DNA of 17,289 nucleotides from Gammaproteobacteria bacterium. Lineage in GTDB: Bacteria; Pseudomonadota; Gammaproteobacteria; SZUA-229. The position numbers were made by a program, and so were the translations under genes. This document shows, piece after piece, positions 15,741-17,289 of the stretch. The notes under the pieces were generated by a model. That model did no database searches and was not told where the DNA came from. It saw only the letters and a list, made by a program, of their open reading frames with translations. Location of the stretch: positions 1 through 17,289 of the forward strand of contig JAPHRB010000168.1 in assembly GCA_026197015.1 (NCBI GenBank), written 5' to 3'. Position 1 is the first letter of the stretch, and each line of letters starts with the position of its first letter.

Positions 15741-16124
15741 TTAGTGACGCATCATTGATGTTTCAATGATCAGCAGTATTACGGAAATAAAATTGGCAAT
15801 CATAGCGCCACCACTTAGGGATATGATTGTCGACATGGTATCAGCAGTCATAACATGTCCCTGAATATTAACAACATATGCCCAGACAATGGAGGCTGAA
15901 AATAACTGAACTAATGCAACCAGGCTGGTTGCGAGTAACATTGCACCCATTTGTGAACGATCGCCGAACTTGAGCACGGTAGCAATCAGGTTGACAATTA
16001 TTACTGCGAATAACTCATAAACGTTGTGGTGATTAGGGTTATCTACTTCACCTGCATAAAAACCGAAGTTCAGGGTGAGTGCCAGAATCATAAAAAAACT
16101 AAAGACAACTTTTTCGCGGTTCAT
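15741..16124 (-). CDS. Small four-helix membrane protein (possibly DUF6394)
   Basis: 127 aa with four hydrophobic helices: about 6-24 (VVFSFFMILALTLNFGF), 36-52 (ELFAVIIVNLIATVLKF), 60-85 (GAMLLATSLVALVQLF onward) and 100-123 (GGAMIANFISVILLI). Conserved-looking polar bits between them are EVDNPNHHNVYELF and KFGDRSQMG. From memory this resembles the DUF6394 family; I am not certain. No function is known. AAGGG about 10 nt before ATG 16124 is a good ribosome site. It sits between dapE (72 bp upstream) and the K+ channel gene (21 bp downstream), all leftward. The tight link to the channel suggests an accessory membrane subunit, which is inference only. Confidence 0.8.
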   Translation of the reverse strand: MNREKVVFSFFMILALTLNFGFYAGEVDNPNHHNVYELFAVIIVNLIATVLKFGDRSQMGAMLLATSLVALVQLFSASIVWAYVVNIQGHVMTADTMSTIISLSGGAMIANFISVILLIIETSMMRH

Positions 16125-16196
16125 TTTTATACGCCCTTTACTGTTACTTTCGTATTGTTATTTATAATCTTATTATTATTTCAGGGGATCTACTCT

Positions 16197-17289
16197 TTAT
16201 AATAGTAGATGTTCCATCATTCGTTGGTATATTTTTGAAAGCGTAATTAAATCTTCTGCTTTCACGTGTTCGTTTACCTGATGAATAGTGGCATTAAGAG
16301 GGCCAAGCTCAAGAACCTGAGCTCCAGTTGGTGCTATAAAACGTCCATCTGATGTGCCACCAGCTGTTGAAAGCTGAGTATCATATCCACAGATATCATT
16401 TATTGCCTTGCAAGTGGCCTCTACCAGTTCTCCTGCAGGTGTTAGAAAAGGCAGCCCTGATAAGACCCATTCAAGCTCATATTTTAAATTATGTTTATCT
16501 AAAATGGTTTCAACACGTTGCTTGATCTGGGCTTCAGTAAGCTCGGTAGAGAATCGAAGGTTAAACATGATTTTACATTCACCGGGTATTACATTGTTTG
16601 CGCCGGTTCCTGCATTCATATTAGAAATCTGCAAGCTGGTTGCGGGGAAAAATTCATTACCCTTATCCCACTCTTCTTTTACTAATTCAGCTAATGCAGG
16701 AGCAGAGGAGTGAATCGGATTTTCTGAAAGGTGTGGGTAAGCAACATGCCCCTGTTTGCCTATAATGGTTAAATTGCCAGACAGCGAGCCACGGCGGCCA
16801 TTTTTTACCACGTCCCCTAGTTTATTTGTGCTTGAGGGTTCTCCAACCAGGCACATATCGATTTTTTCGTTACGTGCTTCAAGGTGCTCAATCACTTTCA
16901 CGGTTCCATTAATTGATGGACCTTCTTCGTCACTGGTGATTAAAAAACCAATTGAGCCTTTATGATCAGGGTGCTCAGATATAAAGTTTTCACACGCGGT
17001 AATCATTGATGCCAGGCTGCCTTTCATATCAGCTGCGCCTCGACCGTATAAAATACCATCAATTATTTCAGGTTGAAACGGATGTACATTCCATTTTTCA
17101 ATTGGCCCGGTTGGGACAACGTCAGTATGGCCCGCAAAAACAAGAAGTGGGCCGGTTGTGTTTTTTCTGGCCCAGAAGTTATCCACATCTGCAAAACGTA
17201 AGTTTTCTATTTCAAATCCTAATTTTTTCAGACTAGATTTTGTCTTTTTTTCATAGTATGTTGTGTTATTTTCTATCTTCTGATTAAAA
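16197..17289 (-). CDS. dapE: Succinyl-diaminopimelate desuccinylase, 5' end missing or damaged
   Basis: M20 zinc amidohydrolase that cleaves N-succinyl-LL-diaminopimelate to LL-diaminopimelate and succinate in meso-DAP and lysine synthesis. From NFWARKNTTGP onward the protein is intact. Di-zinc ligands and base: GHTDVVP (His, Asp), GRGAADMKG (Asp), SDEEG (Glu general base and ligand), GEPSS (Glu) and TIHQVNEHV (His). The dimerisation domain with KQGHVAYPHLSENP is present. The GTG at 17186 is an internal codon: the frame stays open to 17288, and LGFEIENLRFADV just upstream is still DapE-like. Beyond that, the conserved N-terminal region (LIRR, a T-P, D-x-GCQ) is not readable in this frame. Truncated by the window edge. 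It leads into the membrane-protein and channel genes. Confidence 0.93.
   Translation of the reverse strand, partial: FNQKIENNTTYYEKKTKSSLKKLGFEIENLRFADVDNFWARKNTTGPLLVFAGHTDVVPTGPIEKWNVHPFQPEIIDGILYGRGAADMKGSLASMITACENFISEHPDHKGSIGFLITSDEEGPSINGTVKVIEHLEARNEKIDMCLVGEPSSTNKLGDVVKNGRRGSLSGNLTIIGKQGHVAYPHLSENPIHSSAPALAELVKEEWDKGNEFFPATSLQISNMNAGTGANNVIPGECKIMFNLRFSTELTEAQIKQRVETILDKHNLKYELEWVLSGLPFLTPAGELVEATCKAINDICGYDTQLSTAGGTSDGRFIAPTGAQVLELGPLNATIHQVNEHVKAEDLITLSKIYQRMMEHLLL

Noticed and set aside
16188..16210. ATCTACT/AGTAGAT hairpin around the dapE stop as a terminator
   Set aside because: Only a 7-bp A+T-rich stem with a 9-nt loop and no U-tract on the relevant strand; the downstream membrane-protein gene may well be read from the dapE transcript.

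Overview
The window is A+T-rich bacterial DNA that reads as a gammaproteobacterial chromosome. The grounds are FabV-type enoyl reductase, LpxH (lipid A synthesis, so a Gram-negative outer membrane), a ppiB-lpxH gene pair, a tandem-RCK potassium channel, a DUF455 ferritin-like protein and a tRNA-Arg with an encoded CCA end. I cannot name the genus. Both edges cut a gene: an RND efflux pump on the left and dapE on the right. There is no transposase, integrase, phage gene or CRISPR array.

Layout. (1) 1-3382: the C-terminal part of an RND pump (+) converges on an AAA/Lon-type protease (-), with a cluster of GAGTCAC inverted repeats between them. (2) 3383-6921: a divergent regulatory region, then an M16C zinc metallopeptidase (+) and a small DUF503 protein (+). 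(3) 6922-7278: the only gene-free stretch over 300 bp. It holds a compositionally distinct segment (an imperfect 13-bp hairpin, a 14-bp-period direct repeat and a start-less open frame on the minus strand) that looks like a dispersed-repeat relic, then the promoter area of a DMT/EamA permease (7279-8154). (4) 8217-8281: a nested palindrome with perfect 15-bp arms between the convergent permease and fabV genes; it looks REP-like or like a two-way terminator. (5) 8309-10277 (-): a NIF3/YqfO-like small protein, a DUF302 protein and FabV. (6) 10379-12353 (+): an unrecognised 95-aa protein, a strong intrinsic terminator, then a DUF455 ferritin-like protein followed 3 nt later by an exported protein of unknown function. 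(7) 12415-13857 (-): tRNA-Arg(CCT) with a near-consensus promoter, then ppiB and lpxH, plausibly one transcription unit. (8) 13953-17289 (-): dapE, a four-helix membrane protein and the potassium channel, in that transcription order.

How the genes relate. Most are housekeeping: protein quality control (Lon-like protease, M16C peptidase, PpiB), envelope synthesis (FabV for fatty acids, LpxH for lipid A, DapE for meso-diaminopimelate and lysine) and transport (RND, EamA, K+ channel). I found no convincing new multi-gene system. The best leads are the two repeat-like elements, the small membrane protein paired with the K+ channel, the DUF455 plus exported-protein pair, and the disordered 5' end of dapE at the right edge.
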